Source: an uncultured Dorea sp. (GTDB taxonomy: Bacteria > Bacillota > Clostridia > Lachnospirales > Lachnospiraceae). From it: 64,000 nucleotides of DNA. The first letter of the stretch is position 1. Each line of letters starts with the position of its first letter. Positions 34,265 to 44,250 of this stretch are shown here, in pieces. The notes below the pieces were generated by a model. The model was not told the origin of the DNA, ran no database searches, and saw only the letters and a list, made by a program, of their open reading frames with translations. The position numbers and the translations under genes are program-made. The DNA is taken from the NCBI GenBank assembly GCA_948602995.1, contig CAPEBR010000002.1, positions 176,121 to 240,120 of the forward strand. Reading direction: 5' to 3'.

Positions 34265-35305
34265 ATGAAGTCAGATGTGAGACTTACAACATTAAGCAAA
34301 ACCGCAGGGTGAGCGGCCAAGATCGGTCCGGAGACCCTTGCCCAGGTTCTGGGCAAGCTGCCTCAGTTTCATGATGACAATCTAATAGTAGGAATCGAGA
34401 CGTCAGATGATGCGGCCATATACAAGGTTACTGATGACATTGCCATGATTCAGACCGTTGACTTCTTTACTCCAATTGTTGACGATCCATATATGTTTGG
34501 ACAGATTGCTGCTGCCAACTCCCTGAGTGACGTGTGGGCCATGGGAGGCGAGCCGGCAGTAGCACTGAATATCGTCGGTTTTCCGAATTGTCTGGATCCG
34601 GCGATACTTGGCGACATCCTTGCGGGTGGCGCGGCGAAGGTGAAAGAAGCAGGAGCGGTACTGGTAGGCGGGCATTCCGTACAGGACGATGAGCCGAAAT
34701 ATGGATTGTGTGTGTCAGGCTTTGTACACCCTGATAAGATATTTAAAAATTATGGCTGCAGGCCAGGGGACATCCTGGTACTCACGAAGCAGATCGGGAG
34801 CGGTGTGGTGAACACGGCCATCAAAGCGGAGATGGCAGGTGCTTCTGCAATCCGTGAGGCACAGACAGTCATGGCGTCCCTGAATAAGAAGGGCAAGCAG
34901 GTGGTGGAAACTTATGATGTATCTGCATGCACCGATATAACGGGATTCGGGCTTCTCGGGCACTGCGTAGAGATGGCAGGAGCCAGTGAGGTCACATTTG
35001 AGATAAATGTAAAAGATGTTGCATATTTTGAGGATGCAATTGCCTATGCGAAAATGGGACTGATTCCCGCGGGGGCTTATAAGAACCGGGGATATTCGAT
35101 TGGAAAAGTGGATACAGGAGGCGTGGAGGAGCACTATCTTGATCTCCTTTATGACCCGCAGACATCCGGCGGACTGCTGATCAGTGTTGCGCCTGGAGAC
35201 TTAAAACGGGCGCTGGATGATTTTGCCCGTGCGGATATGGACACACAGGTGTCTGTAATCGGAAGAGTGGCAGAAAAGAGTGACAAATTAATCCGTCTGT
35301 TCTGA
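34265..35305 (+). CDS. selD: Selenide, water dikinase (selenoprotein; in-frame UGA at codon 16)
   Basis: Makes selenophosphate from selenide and ATP, the selenium donor for tRNA-Sec. The true ATG is at 34265 after AAGGAGG. Codon 16 is TGA (34310-34312) within KTAG-U-AAKIGPETLAQVL, the exact position of the catalytic Cys/Sec, so this is selenocysteine, not a nonsense mutation. A standard gene caller would start late at 34445. The protein is 346 residues, with the Gly-rich ATP-binding segment (DDAAIY), SDVWAMGGEPAVALNI, GGHSVQDDEPKYG and TDITGFGLLGHCVEMA. It requires the selA/selB products encoded just downstream and selC at 50 kb, and so depends on its own product. Assignment and recoding are very secure. 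Confidence 0.95.
34310..34340 (+). promoter_or_regulatory. Candidate bacterial SECIS of selD
   Basis: Directly after the UGA, CAAG (34318-34321) can pair with CTTG (34337-34340), and GGTC with GACC around a CGGA loop, leaving a bulge of ATC. A bSECIS hairpin at this distance is required for SelB recruitment; folding has not been computed. Confidence 0.6.
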
Positions 35306-35351
35306 CATAACTTGTCTGAACTGTTGCAGAAAAGCAGAAGGGAATAAGAAT

Positions 35352-36800
35352 ATGAACAAGAATATGTTGTACCGCAGCATACCAAAGGTGGATGTCCTGC
35401 TGGAAAACGAGGCAATTCAGGCACTCATTGCCCGCTACAGCAGAGAGACAGTCATGGAATCCATTCATATAGAGATGGACAAGCTGCGAAGATATATCGG
35501 ACAATGTGAGGATGAAGAGAAGGCAAGAATGCAGATCAGTCTTCTCACAGCACATATAGAGATGACAGTGGGGGCCATGCATACGCCGAATATGCGCATG
35601 GTCGTAAATGGGACGGGGACGATTCTCCATACGAATCTTGGCCGTGCGCCCATAAGTCCGGAGCACATGAAACGGATCGCACAGATTGCCACGGGGTATT
35701 CCAATCTGGAATACAATCTTGAGGCAGGAAGACGCGGAGAACGTTATTCTCATTTTGAAAAACTTCTATGTAAGATAACAGGGGCTGAGGCTGCCATGGC
35801 AGTGAATAATAACGCGGCGGCTGTGATGCTCATCTTAAGTTCCCTTGCCAAAGGCGGAGAGGTAGTCGTATCCCGCGGGGAGCTGGTGGAGATCGGCGGT
35901 AAGTTCCGGATACCGGATGTAATGGAGCAGAGCGGGGCAGTGCTTGTGGAGGTTGGAACCACCAACAAGACCCATTATGATGATTATGAAAATGCAATTA
36001 CAGAGGAGACGAAGGCGCTTCTCAAGGTGCATACAAGTAACTACAGAATTGTCGGATTTACCGATACGGTCGGGATTGATGAGCTGGTTCCTCTAGCGAA
36101 GGAGCATGAGCTTCCTGTAATCGAAGACCTGGGAAGCGGCGTACTGGTCGATCTGAGTAAATATGGCATTACCTATGAGCCGACCGTACAGGAATCTATA
36201 AGAAAAGGGGCGGATGTAGTCTGCTTCAGCGGTGATAAGCTTTTGGGCGGACCCCAGGCAGGCATTATCATAGGCAGGAAAAAATATATTGATATGATGA
36301 AGAAGAACCAGCTTACAAGGGCGCTCCGTATTGACAAATTTACGGCAGCAGCACTGGAGCTTGTCCTGCAGGAATATCTGTCAGAGGAGAAGGCAGTCGG
36401 ACGTCTTCCGGTGCTTCATATGATTACCATGCCATTTGAGGAGACAGAAAAGAATGCACGTACCCTGTGCAGAATGCTCAGGAGGGCGTCTCTTCCAGCG
36501 AAGATTGAGCCCCAGAGATGTGAATCCCAGATAGGAGGAGGATCCCTTCCCCTGGAACGGATCCCGAGTATGGCAGCAGCAATACGCCCGGAGAAGATCA
36601 GCGTGGCGGAATTAGAGGAGCGCATGAGACGTCTTCCGGTGCCGGTGATTCCAAGGACATCCAATGACACGATTCTATTAGACGTGCGTACCATAGAAAA
36701 GCATTTGTTTTCCACGATTGTAAACCAGTTAAAGGAGCTTGACGTACTGGAGGAGGTAAGCCTTATAGGAGAACGGCAGACAGGAGCAAAAGAGGTATGA
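35352..36800 (+). CDS. selA: L-seryl-tRNA(Sec) selenium transferase
   Basis: A PLP enzyme that converts Ser-tRNA(Sec) to Sec-tRNA(Sec) with selenophosphate. At 482 residues it has the normal length. Motifs: NGTGTILHTNLGRAPIS, NNNAAAVMLIL, the PLP-binding region SNYRIVGF and IEDLGSG, and the Schiff-base Lys296 in SGDKLLGGPQAG. It starts 46 bp after selD and overlaps selB by 4 bp (ATGA), so selD-selA-selB are translationally linked. Active as a large homodecamer in the cytosol. Identity is certain. Confidence 0.97.
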   Translation: MNKNMLYRSIPKVDVLLENEAIQALIARYSRETVMESIHIEMDKLRRYIGQCEDEEKARMQISLLTAHIEMTVGAMHTPNMRMVVNGTGTILHTNLGRAPISPEHMKRIAQIATGYSNLEYNLEAGRRGERYSHFEKLLCKITGAEAAMAVNNNAAAVMLILSSLAKGGEVVVSRGELVEIGGKFRIPDVMEQSGAVLVEVGTTNKTHYDDYENAITEETKALLKVHTSNYRIVGFTDTVGIDELVPLAKEHELPVIEDLGSGVLVDLSKYGITYEPTVQESIRKGADVVCFSGDKLLGGPQAGIIIGRKKYIDMMKKNQLTRALRIDKFTAAALELVLQEYLSEEKAVGRLPVLHMITMPFEETEKNARTLCRMLRRASLPAKIEPQRCESQIGGGSLPLERIPSMAAAIRPEKISVAELEERMRRLPVPVIPRTSNDTILLDVRTIEKHLFSTIVNQLKELDVLEEVSLIGERQTGAKEV

Positions 36801-38713
36801 AGAATATAATTATCGGTACAGCCGGACATATTGACCATGGGAAGACGACTCTGATTAAAGCACTGACCGGACGCAATACAGACCGGTGGGAGGAAGAGCA
36901 GAGGAGAGGGATTACCATTGACCTGGGATTCACCTGGTTTGATCTGCCGGGGGGCGACCGGGCAGGAATCATTGATGTGCCCGGGCACGAAAAGTTCATT
37001 AATAATATGGTTGCAGGTGTTGTGGGGATGGATCTTGTGCTTCTTGTAATCGCTGCGGACGAGGGCATCATGCCGCAGACCAGAGAGCATGTTGATATTC
37101 TGCACCTTCTTGGCATCGAAAAGAGTATTATTGTACTGAATAAATGTGATCTGGTAGATGAGGAATGGATGGAGCTTGTGGAGGAGGAAGTCCGTGAGGA
37201 GCTCGAAGGGACATTTCTGGAACAGGCACCGGTGCTTAAGGTATCTGCCGCAGCCGGGCAGGGACTTCATGAACTGGTAGAGGCCATTGAACATATGACA
37301 AGGGACGAAGTGGTGACAAAGGACACGCAGACGATACCGAGACTTCCCATTGACCGTGCATTCAGCCTGTCCGGGTTCGGGACGATTATAACCGGAACCC
37401 TGGTATCAGGGACGATCACAAAGGAGGATACACTGGAGATGTATCCCATTGGAAAGGAATGTAAGATCCGGAGCATCCAGGTGCACGGAGAGGACAAGAA
37501 GGCATGTTATGCCGGACAGCGTGTTGCCATTAATCTTTCGAATGTGAAAAAACGTGAGATTCAGCGTGGCTGTGTACTGGCGCCGCCAGACAGCATGAAG
37601 AATACGGATCTTCTGGATGTACGGCTTGACATGCTGGATTCCTCCATGCGGGTACTGACCAACCATACCAGGCTGCATTTTTTCACTGGTACAAGCGAGA
37701 TTCTGTGCCGTGCCGTCCTTCTTGACAAAGAAGAGCTGGGACCAGGAGAGAGCGGATATGTGCAGCTCCGGCTGGAAGAAGAGCTGGCTGTAAGGCGCGG
37801 AGATAAATTTGTCGTGAGATTCTATTCTCCCATGGAGACCATCGGAGGAGGCGTAATCTTAGAGCCAAACCCTGCCGTGAAGAGGCGGTTCCGCGAGGAA
37901 GTGATCGAGGAGCTAAAGAGAAAGGAATCCGGTTCCTCGGCAGACGTCATTGAGCTTCATGTTAAGGAGCATGGGGACACACTGATCACGCTGGCTGAGC
38001 TGGCAAAGCTTACAGCGCTCTCAGCCGATGAAGTGAAGGAGGATGTCTGCAAGCTTGAGGAAGAGGGAAGAGTCCGTACATTTACTATGAGAAAGGACAT
38101 CTATGTATGGCACGCAGACAGTGAGCGCGCCATGCTGCATATGCTCCTTGATACTCTTGAAGCTTATGAGAAGGCACATCCATACCGTTATGGCATGAAG
38201 AAGGCAGAAGCCCAGATGACACATTTCAAAAAGATTAAGGCAAATGTATTCGACAGGATTGTAGAAACCTTCGAGGAAGCGGGAGGGGTAAAGCGTGTGG
38301 AGGAGTTTCTGTGCACGCCTGAGTACGAGGTAAAAAAAGACGGAACCTACGAAAAAATCTCTGGAAAGCTGTTAGATACAGTCAGAAAGGCAAAGTACGA
38401 TTTTGTACGTTATTCAGAGATTGATTTTGGAAAAACCGCCTCAGAGGTCACAGATGATATTCTGAATGTCCTCCTGGTGGAAGGACAGCTTGTACGGGTT
38501 ACGGATGATATGTATACAGAAAAATCGTATATGGAGGATGCGGAGAGAATCATACGGGAAAAGCTTAAAGAAGATCCTGTCATTACAATTGCACAGGTCC
38601 GGGATATATTTAAAACAAGCAGAAAGAGTGCCAAACCAATACTGGAATATATGGACAGTATAAAAGTCACGAAAAAAATCGGAGCAGAAAGTGAAAGGGT
38701 GGCATACGAATGA
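36797..38713 (+). CDS. selB: Selenocysteine-specific elongation factor
   Basis: A GTPase that brings Sec-tRNA(Sec) to UGA codons by binding the SECIS hairpin of the mRNA. The 638 residues include G1 GTAGHIDHGKT, G2 region RGITIDLGF, G3 DVPGHEKF and G4 NKCD, then EF-Tu-like beta barrels (about 170-360), and four winged-helix domains in the C-terminal 270 residues (e.g. ELAKLTALSADEVKEDVCKLEEEGRV, ITIAQVRDIFKTSRKSAKPILEYMD), the last of which binds SECIS. It overlaps selA and the LysR gene by 4 bp each. Clients visible in this window are selD and prdB. Identity certain. Confidence 0.97.
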   Translation: MKNIIIGTAGHIDHGKTTLIKALTGRNTDRWEEEQRRGITIDLGFTWFDLPGGDRAGIIDVPGHEKFINNMVAGVVGMDLVLLVIAADEGIMPQTREHVDILHLLGIEKSIIVLNKCDLVDEEWMELVEEEVREELEGTFLEQAPVLKVSAAAGQGLHELVEAIEHMTRDEVVTKDTQTIPRLPIDRAFSLSGFGTIITGTLVSGTITKEDTLEMYPIGKECKIRSIQVHGEDKKACYAGQRVAINLSNVKKREIQRGCVLAPPDSMKNTDLLDVRLDMLDSSMRVLTNHTRLHFFTGTSEILCRAVLLDKEELGPGESGYVQLRLEEELAVRRGDKFVVRFYSPMETIGGGVILEPNPAVKRRFREEVIEELKRKESGSSADVIELHVKEHGDTLITLAELAKLTALSADEVKEDVCKLEEEGRVRTFTMRKDIYVWHADSERAMLHMLLDTLEAYEKAHPYRYGMKKAEAQMTHFKKIKANVFDRIVETFEEAGGVKRVEEFLCTPEYEVKKDGTYEKISGKLLDTVRKAKYDFVRYSEIDFGKTASEVTDDILNVLLVEGQLVRVTDDMYTEKSYMEDAERIIREKLKEDPVITIAQVRDIFKTSRKSAKPILEYMDSIKVTKKIGAESERVAYE

Positions 38714-39627
38714 ACTTAAAGCAGCTTGAAGCATTTGTGCATGTAGCAGAGGGAGGGAGTTTTTCAAAAGCAGCAAAGGCGCTTTTTCTGACACAGCCAA
38801 CAATCAGCGCACATGTGTCTTCTTTGGAAAAAGAATTAAACGCCAGGTTATTTATCAGAAATACAAAAGAGGTTAATCTGTCTGAAGACGGGAAAGATTT
38901 GTATAAATATGCAAAGCAGATTGTGGAGCTGGAAAAGAACATAGAGGAACGCTTCGGTACAAGGCAGGATGAGGGGAAGCAGTGCATTACCATCGCCGCA
39001 TCCACCATACCGGCACAGTATCTCCTGCCAAGAATTCTCATTAGATTCAGAGAAAAATATCCAGATGAGCAGTTTAAGATTGTAGAAGCTGACAGCAGCG
39101 AGGTGGTTGTCCGGATCGTGGAACATATGGCAGACATCGGGTTTACCGGAACTGTCCTGGAGAAAAAGCACTGTAAGTATATACCGTTTTATAAAGATGA
39201 ACTGGCAGTCATTACTCCCAATACAGAAAAGTACCAGAAGATCAGGAAGGAAAGAGAAGGCAGCATTGCCTGGCTCAAAAAAGAACAGCTCATTATGAGA
39301 GAAGAGGGCTCCGGAACACGCAATGAAGCAGAAAAACAGCTGAAAACAGCAGGAGTGGAGCTCACACATCTGAATGTAATCGCAAGCATTGCCAATCAGG
39401 AGACCATCAAAAAGTCTGTAGAGCAGGGAATAGGCATCACAATCCTCTCCAGGCTCGCGGCAGCAGATGAGGAAAAAGAAGGGCGTCTCCTTACATTTCC
39501 AATCCCAGGGGCAGACGAAGGCAGAGACATCAATCTCGTGTATAACAAAAACTATCAGCTGTCCCATTCGGCGGAAAGGTTTATAAAAGTTGTAAAAGAA
39601 GTGTATTTGGGGACGGGGCATTTTTAA
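38710..39627 (+). CDS. LysR-family regulator associated with selenium metabolism
   Basis: About 305 residues. The N-terminal winged helix is at 1-60 (LKQLEAFVHVAEGGSFSKAAKALFLTQPTISAHVSSLEKELNARLFIR). The C-terminal LysR substrate-binding domain covers about 90-300 (IAASTIPAQYLLPRILIRF, SVEQGIGITILSRLA). The start overlaps the selB stop by 4 bp, so it belongs to the sel operon; LysR genes in this position are a known selenium-associated family. It likely tunes sel or selenoprotein genes to selenium supply (inference; no binding site identified). The last codons (GTGHF-stop) are made by a family B palindrome, which has replaced the original C-terminus or stop. Confidence 0.9.
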   Translation: MNLKQLEAFVHVAEGGSFSKAAKALFLTQPTISAHVSSLEKELNARLFIRNTKEVNLSEDGKDLYKYAKQIVELEKNIEERFGTRQDEGKQCITIAASTIPAQYLLPRILIRFREKYPDEQFKIVEADSSEVVVRIVEHMADIGFTGTVLEKKHCKYIPFYKDELAVITPNTEKYQKIRKEREGSIAWLKKEQLIMREEGSGTRNEAEKQLKTAGVELTHLNVIASIANQETIKKSVEQGIGITILSRLAAADEEKEGRLLTFPIPGADEGRDINLVYNKNYQLSHSAERFIKVVKEVYLGTGHF

Positions 39628-39646
39628 AAATGCCCCGTCCCCAAAT
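39605..39646. repeat. Family B palindrome (42 bp, perfect) supplying the LysR stop codon
   Basis: Core arm GGGGACGGGGCATTTTT with its complement; the private flanks ATTT/AAAT extend the symmetry. The LysR frame ends at TAA inside the central TTTTTAAAAA. It also separates the convergent small gene. Confidence 0.82.
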
Positions 39647-39647
39647 G

Positions 39648-39764
39648 TTATTGAGCTTTCGGTTCAGCCGTTTCAATATATTTAATAATTTCGATTATTT
39701 TTTCGGCTGACATACCTTCCTCTTCCAACTTTTGAATAAGGTTAACTACTTCTTTGCCTGTCAT
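39648..39764 (-). CDS. Small helical protein (38 residues)
   Basis: Encodes MTGKEVVNLIQKLEEEG followed by MSAEKIIEIIKYIETAEPKAQ. It is preceded by GCAGGTGAT at proper spacing from ATG. The stop touches the family B palindrome. The pattern of two amphipathic helices joined by a Gly turn and a good start site argue for a real gene. I do not recognise a family; such micro-proteins are common next to regulators in clostridia. Confidence 0.55.
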   Translation of the reverse strand: MTGKEVVNLIQKLEEEGMSAEKIIEIIKYIETAEPKAQ

Positions 39765-40020
39765 ATTATCACCTGCTTTCTAAAGTCTTTCGGTTATATT
39801 GGTATTTTTATTATAGCAATAAGAATTTTTGGTGTAAAGGTGATCTTCCCGGCTGGCCAAAGATTTTTTTGTACTCTAAAAGCAAAAATACACTATATCA
39901 TCGCAGATTTTTTATATATTGTTACAAATCAGATTATTATAATTTTTTGTATAGATATTCGTAATACATCATCCATAGAGAGGTATTATGAAAAAATGAA
40001 AGAAGGAGGAATAAGAAACT

Positions 40021-42767
40021 ATGAACAAAAAGAGGGGCTTGATTTTGAGTTTGATACTCACGCTTGCTCTGTCGGTGATCTACGTCCCGTCAGGGGCGGG
40101 TGTTGCAGAGGCAGCTGCAAAAAAGATCACGATTACCAAAAAGAAAGTGACGATTACCGAGGGTAAGAAAAAAACACTTAAGGTTAAAACCTCACCTAAG
40201 TCACTGAAAAAGAAGGTAAAATGGAGCACGTCAAATAAGAAGGTTGCCAAAGTAAGCAAAAAGGGTGTTGTAAAAGGCATCAAAGCCGGGAAAGCAACCA
40301 TTAAGGCAAAGGTGAAAAGCGGTAAAAAAACATATACTGCGAAATGTAAAGTAACGGTAAATGCAAAAAAGAAACCAACGCCAACACCACAGCCAAAGCC
40401 GACACCGAAGCCACAGCCGACAGACCTTAAGCCAGGTGCAACAGTAAAGAAGGATTCGGCATCACCGACTGGTTATACAGTAACGTTTGTATATGAAAAT
40501 GCAAAGGCTAAAAAGGTTGATTTGTCCGGAACCTTTGCGTTCTACAAAGAGGGCGGCGACAAAGGGAAACTTCCGGAAAAAATGTACAGCGCCTATGAGT
40601 GGGAGCCGGGTATGTTCCGTGCAAGCAGTTCAGATCTGGCAACAACCATAGCCATGAAGAAGAGAGTGGGAACTAATTACTGGGTAGCAGATGTTCCGCT
40701 TCCAAGTGGTCACTATCTCTATAATTATATCGTTGATGACGCAAAAGAAGGAATCACTGACCCGGGTAATAGACCGATGGTATCAACGGCGGCCAGTGGA
40801 AACAAGGCGAAGCTCAGTACGGTTGATGTACCATATGCAGATGTGCAGGGTGCATGTCTTGACTTCTCATTTATGATGAAGGATACGAATGTTCCGGCTG
40901 GCGAGGTTGTCTATGCGGACTATAAGGATATTAATGGAAATGATGCACCGCTGGCAATCTATCTGCCGAATGGATATGAAAAGAACCGGGCAGAAGGGTA
41001 TAAGGTATTATATCTGAGCCATGGTTTCGGCGGAAGCGAGATGGAGTGGTTTTCCAGTGGAAATACTCAGTACGTATTTGATAAGCTGATTGCAGATAAA
41101 GTAATAGAACCTACAATCGTGGTCACAATGAACAACACGAATTATAGCTGGGATCTCCCTGTAATCCATGATAATGTGATGAACTGTATTATTCCTTTTA
41201 TGGAAAAAAATTATAATGCAGGAAAAAGTGCATCTGACCGGGCATTTAGCGGGCTTTCCATGGGAGGAAGGACAACAGCCTACATGTACACGAAGGAAGC
41301 AGAGAACTTTGGTTACTTCGGCATTCTCAGCGGTTCAACATGGGACGGATTTACGGAAGATGTGAGCGTGGACAGCTTAAGGAAGCCTGCAGTTATGTTT
41401 GGAGCCGGATGTTATGATTTTGGCCTTACTTCAACAGGCGGAAATGGACCATCAGGATTTGCTATTGATGAGATGGCTCAGAAGCTGAACGAGATTGGGA
41501 TTACTGACTACGGATATTACGAAGTAAAAGGCGGGCATGACTGGACCGTATGGCCGCAGCTTATTAAGATCTTTGCAGAGAAATATTTGTGGAAACAGCC
41601 GGCGGATCTTAAGCCTGGCGTAACAGTAGAAGAAAATTCAAAATCACCAACAGGCTATATGGCAACATTTGTATATAGAAATGCAGATGCAGGGAAGGTT
41701 GATCTGGCCGGAACCTTTGCCTTCTATAAAGAGGGCGGAGACAAAGGGAAGCTTCCTGAAAAGATGTACAGCGCCTATGAGTGGAAGCCGGGGATGTTCC
41801 GTGCGAATAATACAGATCTGGCAACGAAGATAGAGATGAGGAAGAGAAAAGGAACAAATTGCTGGGTGGCTAAAGTTCCGCTTCCAAGTGGCCACTATCT
41901 GTATAACTATATAGTTGATGATGCAAAAGAAGGAATTACTGATCCAAATAATGGACCGATGGTATCGACAGCAGCCAGCGGAAGCAAGGTAAAACTCAGT
42001 ACGGTGGACGTGCCATATGCAGACGAGCAGGGGCAAGTATTGATTTTTCATTTATGATGAAGGATGAGAATGTTCCGGCCGGTGAGGTGGTATATGCGGA
42101 CTATACGGATGTAAAGGGAAATCCCGCACCGTTAGCGATCTATCTCCCTTATGGGTATGATAAGAGCCGTACAGAAGGATATAAAGTATTATACTTGAGC
42201 CATGGCGCCGGCGGAAGCGAGATGGAGTGGTTTTCCAGCGGAAATACCCAGTATGTATTTGATAAGTTGATTGCAAACCAGACAATAGAGCCGACCATTG
42301 TAGTTACAATGAATAATACAAATTATAGCTGGGAGCTTCCGGTAATCCGTGAAAACATAATGAAGCATATTATTCCTTTTATGGAAGAAAATTATAATGT
42401 GGGAAAGAATCCGTCTGACCGGGCATTTAGCGGACTTTCCATGGGAGGAATCACAACTTCCTATATGTATTCAAAAGAAGCAGACAATTTTGGATATTTT
42501 GGAATCCTTAGTGGTTCAACGCAAACTGGGCTTGATGAGGGTGACGTGAACGTAGATAGCTTAAAGAAGCCGTCAGTTATGCTTGGAGCAGGATGTTACG
42601 ATTTTGGACTGACTGGCGATGGGAGCTTTCCTATCAGTGGATTTGCTGCCAGACTAGATGAGATGGGGATTACTGACTACGGATATTATGAAGTAAAAGG
42701 CGGACATGACTGGATCGTATGGCCGCAGCTTATTAAGATTTTTGCAGAACAATATCTGTGGAAATAA
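40021..42767 (+). pseudogene. Secreted tandem esterase (Big2, two CBM48-like/esterase modules), frameshifted
   Basis: One original gene of about 915 codons, now two frames: 40021-42057 and 42054-42767. Signal peptide 1-32. Big2-like basic domain about 35-118. Pro/Thr linker near 119-138. Then two copies of an E-set (CBM48-like) domain (TDLKPGATVKKDSASPTGYTVTF; ADLKPGVTVEENSKSPTGY) joined to an alpha/beta-hydrolase esterase domain (PF00756/CE1-type) with nucleophile GLSMGG and His in KGGHDW. The second esterase domain is out of frame: where module 1 reads through GGTGCATGT, module 2 has lost one base in a G-run (four Gs at 42030-42033). Adding one G restores VQG-like reading into MMKDENVPAGEVVY. 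Either slippage-based on/off switching, recent decay or a sequencing error. The first module should still be made. Likely feruloyl or acetyl esterase activity on plant glycans. AGGAGG precedes the ATG. Confidence 0.85.
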
Positions 42768-42786
42768 AAGTCTTGCTGATTAACAG

Positions 42787-42818
42787 AAGGCTCCCCGTGG
42801 GATTTTGTGGGGAGCCTT
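42787..42818. terminator. Bidirectional terminator between esterase and kinase pseudogene
   Basis: AAGGCTCCCC and GGGGAGCCTT form a perfect 10-bp stem around a 12-nt loop, between two convergent reading frames. Confidence 0.85.
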
Positions 42819-42827
42819 AAGTGCGTT

Positions 42828-43523
42828 TTAGTGTATCTGTGAGTTTTTCTTCCACTTTTTAAACTGCAGCCGTTCTTCCTCAATGACATCATATATCCCA
42901 TTTAACTTCATCTCCGCAAGCATCATAGGAAGTGTTTCATCAGGATTGACCAGTCCGTTTTCCTCATCCACGCACCAAAATAAGTATCATCTACAGAGAT
43001 CATATAAAAAAGGTAATAATCATCTTCGATATTGAGGGAAAACCACCGGTTTGTACTGCCCTTTGTATTATGGAATGCTTCTGTAATACTGCAAATGTTC
43101 TTCTTAATACTGGTATGGTGCTGGTTGGCGATCCCTGAACTCTTTACCCCAATGTAGCAGCTTCTCCTGGTGTCATATAAAAACAGTCCGTTTAACATTT
43201 TATATTTAGTGAGTTCTGTATTCCAACTGTTTTTCTTTTCTGACAATGCCTGGTAATAATGGATCTGTTTCCTGGATCTGTTTATTTTCTGGAGTGTGAG
43301 ATTGTCCATGCTTTGAGATGTGACCAGGGTTTCAATATTATCCATAAAGGCTTCCATCATCTGTACATATATACGTAATGCCTGTTCCTGTGCTTCCGTT
43401 CTCTGAGCCTGGGACTGACGAAATGCTTTTAAATTATAACCGAAGGCAGGAATCATAGAAAATATAATAATACCAGTAATAATAAAAAGTAATCTTTTTT
43501 TTAAATCGCTGTATACTATTCAT
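42828..43523 (-). pseudogene. Remnant of a YesM-type sensor histidine kinase
   Basis: The ATG at 43523, overlapping the regulator stop, begins MNSIQRF. A run of eight A on this strand (43495-43502) shifts the frame; with seven A it would continue KKRLLFIITGIIIFSMIPAFGYN, a transmembrane helix. The sensor region follows intact (to GAWM near 42965). There a second shift diverts the frame to a stop at 42923, while the other frame continues EENGLVNPDETLPMMLAEMKLNGIYDVIEEERLQFKKWKK to 42828. The HAMP, His and ATPase domains are absent. The gene cannot encode an active kinase. It belongs with the intact AraC-type regulator upstream, which is therefore orphaned. Confidence 0.78.
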
Positions 43524-44250
43524 CTTTTTTCCTGGTCTTTTTTCGGTATGTTCCGGGCGTTACGCCTGTTTCACGTTTAAAATGTTTGCCAAAATGGGCG
43601 GTATTTGAATACCCGACGGCTAATGCAATATTGACTAAGGACTGGTCTGTACTGCAGAGAAGCTTTCGGGCTTTTTCCATTCTTACCCGGATCAGGTAAT
43701 CAATAAAAGAGCATCCGGTCTGTTCCTTGAAAATATGTGAAAAATAATCAGGATGTATATAAAACATTTTGGAGATTGTTTTTCTGCTGATTTCCTTTTC
43801 GCAGTTATCATGGATGTATTCGGTTATCCTTTTTATGAGCTGATCTGAGTTCATTTGCACAGGCTCGTCATCATAGTCAGGCAGATGCTTCATCGCTTTT
43901 TCCAGCGCTTCCATTAATGGTTCCCTTTCAACAGGCTTAAGAAGATAATCACGTACACCAAGCTTCAAGGCAGATCTGGCATAGGAAAACCATGCATATC
44001 CTGTCAGAAAAATGATTTCTGCTTCTAAGTTTCTGCTGCGTATCCATTCCGCCAGTTCAAGTCCGCTTCCGCCAGGCATCTCTATATCGCAGAGAATTAG
44101 GGGAGTATAATACTGCGTCAGAATTTTTTTTGCACACGCTATATTCCTTGCGGTATAAATATTGAAAATTCGAAGTTTTTCTCGGTTAATCATACTTTGA
44201 ATGATTTCTAGCTCTAGCTCTTCATCATCTACAATCAGTAAACTTGGCAT
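43516..44250 (-). CDS. AraC-type response regulator (YesN-like, orphaned)
   Basis: About 244 residues. The receiver domain (1-120) has DDEE at 8-11, the phospho-acceptor Asp in LILCDIEMPGGSG, Thr in FLTGYAWFSYARSA and Lys in YLLKPVER. Two AraC helix-turn-helix motifs follow at about 140-240 (ISRKTISKMFYIHPDYFSHIFKEQTGCSF, SLVNIALAVGYSNTAHFGKHFKRETGVTPGTYRK). I start at 44250 (MPSLLIVDD), after AGGAGGAAT, not at the far upstream ATG whose extra residues are not receiver-like. Its kinase partner directly downstream is degraded, so it may respond to another kinase. The esterase gene on the opposite strand is a plausible target. Confidence 0.9.
   Translation of the reverse strand: MPSLLIVDDEELELEIIQSMINREKLRIFNIYTARNIACAKKILTQYYTPLILCDIEMPGGSGLELAEWIRSRNLEAEIIFLTGYAWFSYARSALKLGVRDYLLKPVEREPLMEALEKAMKHLPDYDDEPVQMNSDQLIKRITEYIHDNCEKEISRKTISKMFYIHPDYFSHIFKEQTGCSFIDYLIRVRMEKARKLLCSTDQSLVNIALAVGYSNTAHFGKHFKRETGVTPGTYRKKTRKKDE

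Noticed and set aside
34310..34312. selD as a pseudogene with a nonsense codon
   Set aside because: The TGA is at the catalytic position, with selA, selB and selC nearby and a hairpin behind it; selenocysteine explains it.
36416..37294. 292-codon open frame on the - strand
   Set aside because: It spans selA and selB, both certain genes, on the opposite strand; composition is not protein-like.
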